5,299 nucleotides of DNA from Clostridia bacterium. GTDB lineage: Bacteria; Bacillota; Clostridia; Oscillospirales; CAG-272. The notes beneath the pieces are model-generated. The model was not told where the DNA came from. It did not search any database and saw only the letters and a list, made by a program, of their open reading frames with translations. Shown here piece by piece: positions 4,992 through 5,299 of this stretch; positions within the stretch are counted from its first letter, which is position 1; each line of letters starts with the position of its first letter. The translations under genes and the position numbers were made by a program. The DNA is taken from contig CAAFLY010000300.1 of the NCBI GenBank assembly GCA_900763885.1, positions 1-5,299 on the forward strand, in the 5' to 3' direction.

Positions 4992-5299
4992 CATCCTCGT
5001 CCGCTTTTCTATACGCCGCCGTGATGGTCATCCCCCCCACGGGGGATGTGGATTGAAATGTCGCTTCGCGCAGCACGTTGTACTGTTTCGGCGTCATCCC
5101 CCCCACGGGGGATGTGGATTGAAATAGCATCCGGATACAGGCGAAAACTGACGCGTCAAGTCATCCCCCCCACGGGGGATGTGGATTGAAATAACGAACG
5201 CAGCGTAAATTGTAGAGTATACCCTCGTCATCCCCCCCACGGGGGATGTGGATTGAAATAAACGCTCTCGGATCTCTGATATAGCATCTCAGGGTCATC
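4959..5299 (+). CRISPR. Type I-C CRISPR array, leader-proximal end (continues past window)
   Basis: Five complete, identical 33-nt repeats lie at 4959-4991, 5027-5059, 5093-5125, 5160-5192 and 5227-5259. A sixth begins at 5294 and is cut by the window edge. The five spacers are 4992-5026 (35 nt), 5060-5092 (33), 5126-5159 (34), 5193-5226 (34) and 5260-5293 (34), and all differ. Each repeat is GT, then stem arm CATCCCCC, loop CCAC, stem arm GGGGGATG, then tail TGGATTGAAAT. The tail ending GATTGAAAT is typical of I-C repeats. It is 11 nt long, matching the 5' handle left when Cas5c cuts directly 3' of the hairpin. Transcription should run on the + strand from the leader, with spacer 4992-5026 the most recently acquired. 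I could not identify the target of any spacer. Confidence 0.98.

Noticed and set aside
5009..5019. 11-nt match between spacer 1 and cas4 (CTATACGCCGC at 3315-3325), as possible self-targeting
   Set aside because: The match is short, lies in the middle of the spacer rather than its 5' seed, and stops abruptly on both sides. It is expected by chance in a GC-rich window.
4933..5127. Open frame of 64 codons running into the array
   Set aside because: Its protein is mostly the CRISPR repeat translated repeatedly (HPPHGGCGLK motif). It has no ribosome binding site and lies in the leader and array.

Overview
This window carries most of a type I-C (formerly Dvulg/subtype I-C) CRISPR-Cas locus, all on the + strand. 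From left to right it holds the last 25 codons of cas5c, then complete cas8c, cas7c, cas4, cas1 and cas2, a leader of about 177 bp, and the first five complete repeats and five spacers of a CRISPR array that runs off the right edge. The order cas5-cas8c-cas7-cas4-cas1-cas2 is the canonical I-C order. The helicase-nuclease cas3 normally lies upstream of cas5 and would be outside the window, so interference capability cannot be judged from here.

The organism is probably a bacterium of moderately high GC content. Strong AGGAGG-type Shine-Dalgarno sites before cas8c, cas7 and cas2 would fit a Firmicute/Clostridia-like host. This is inference; no taxonomic marker is present.

The genes are packed as one operon. 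cas5/cas8c overlap by GTGA, cas8c/cas7 by ATGA and cas4/cas1 by ATGA. Only 3 nt separate cas7 from cas4 and cas1 from cas2. In the expected scheme, Cas5c cuts pre-crRNA 3' of the repeat hairpin, leaving an 11-nt handle. Cas5c, Cas7c, Cas8c and an internally translated Cas11c then form Cascade. Cas4-Cas1-Cas2 select, trim and insert new spacers at the leader end. The catalytic or binding residues I could check in Cas4, Cas1 and Cas2 are all present, so the adaptation module looks intact.

The system is a known type, not a new one. The points most worth a second look are: (i) a strong Shine-Dalgarno and in-frame ATG inside cas8c at the position expected for the hidden small subunit Cas11c; (ii) five A-tracts phased at 10-11.5 bp in the leader, which predict intrinsically curved DNA; (iii) a perfect 8-bp inverted repeat whose right arm touches the first CRISPR repeat; and (iv) a cas7-cas4 junction that is in one reading frame and has no visible ribosome binding site for cas4.
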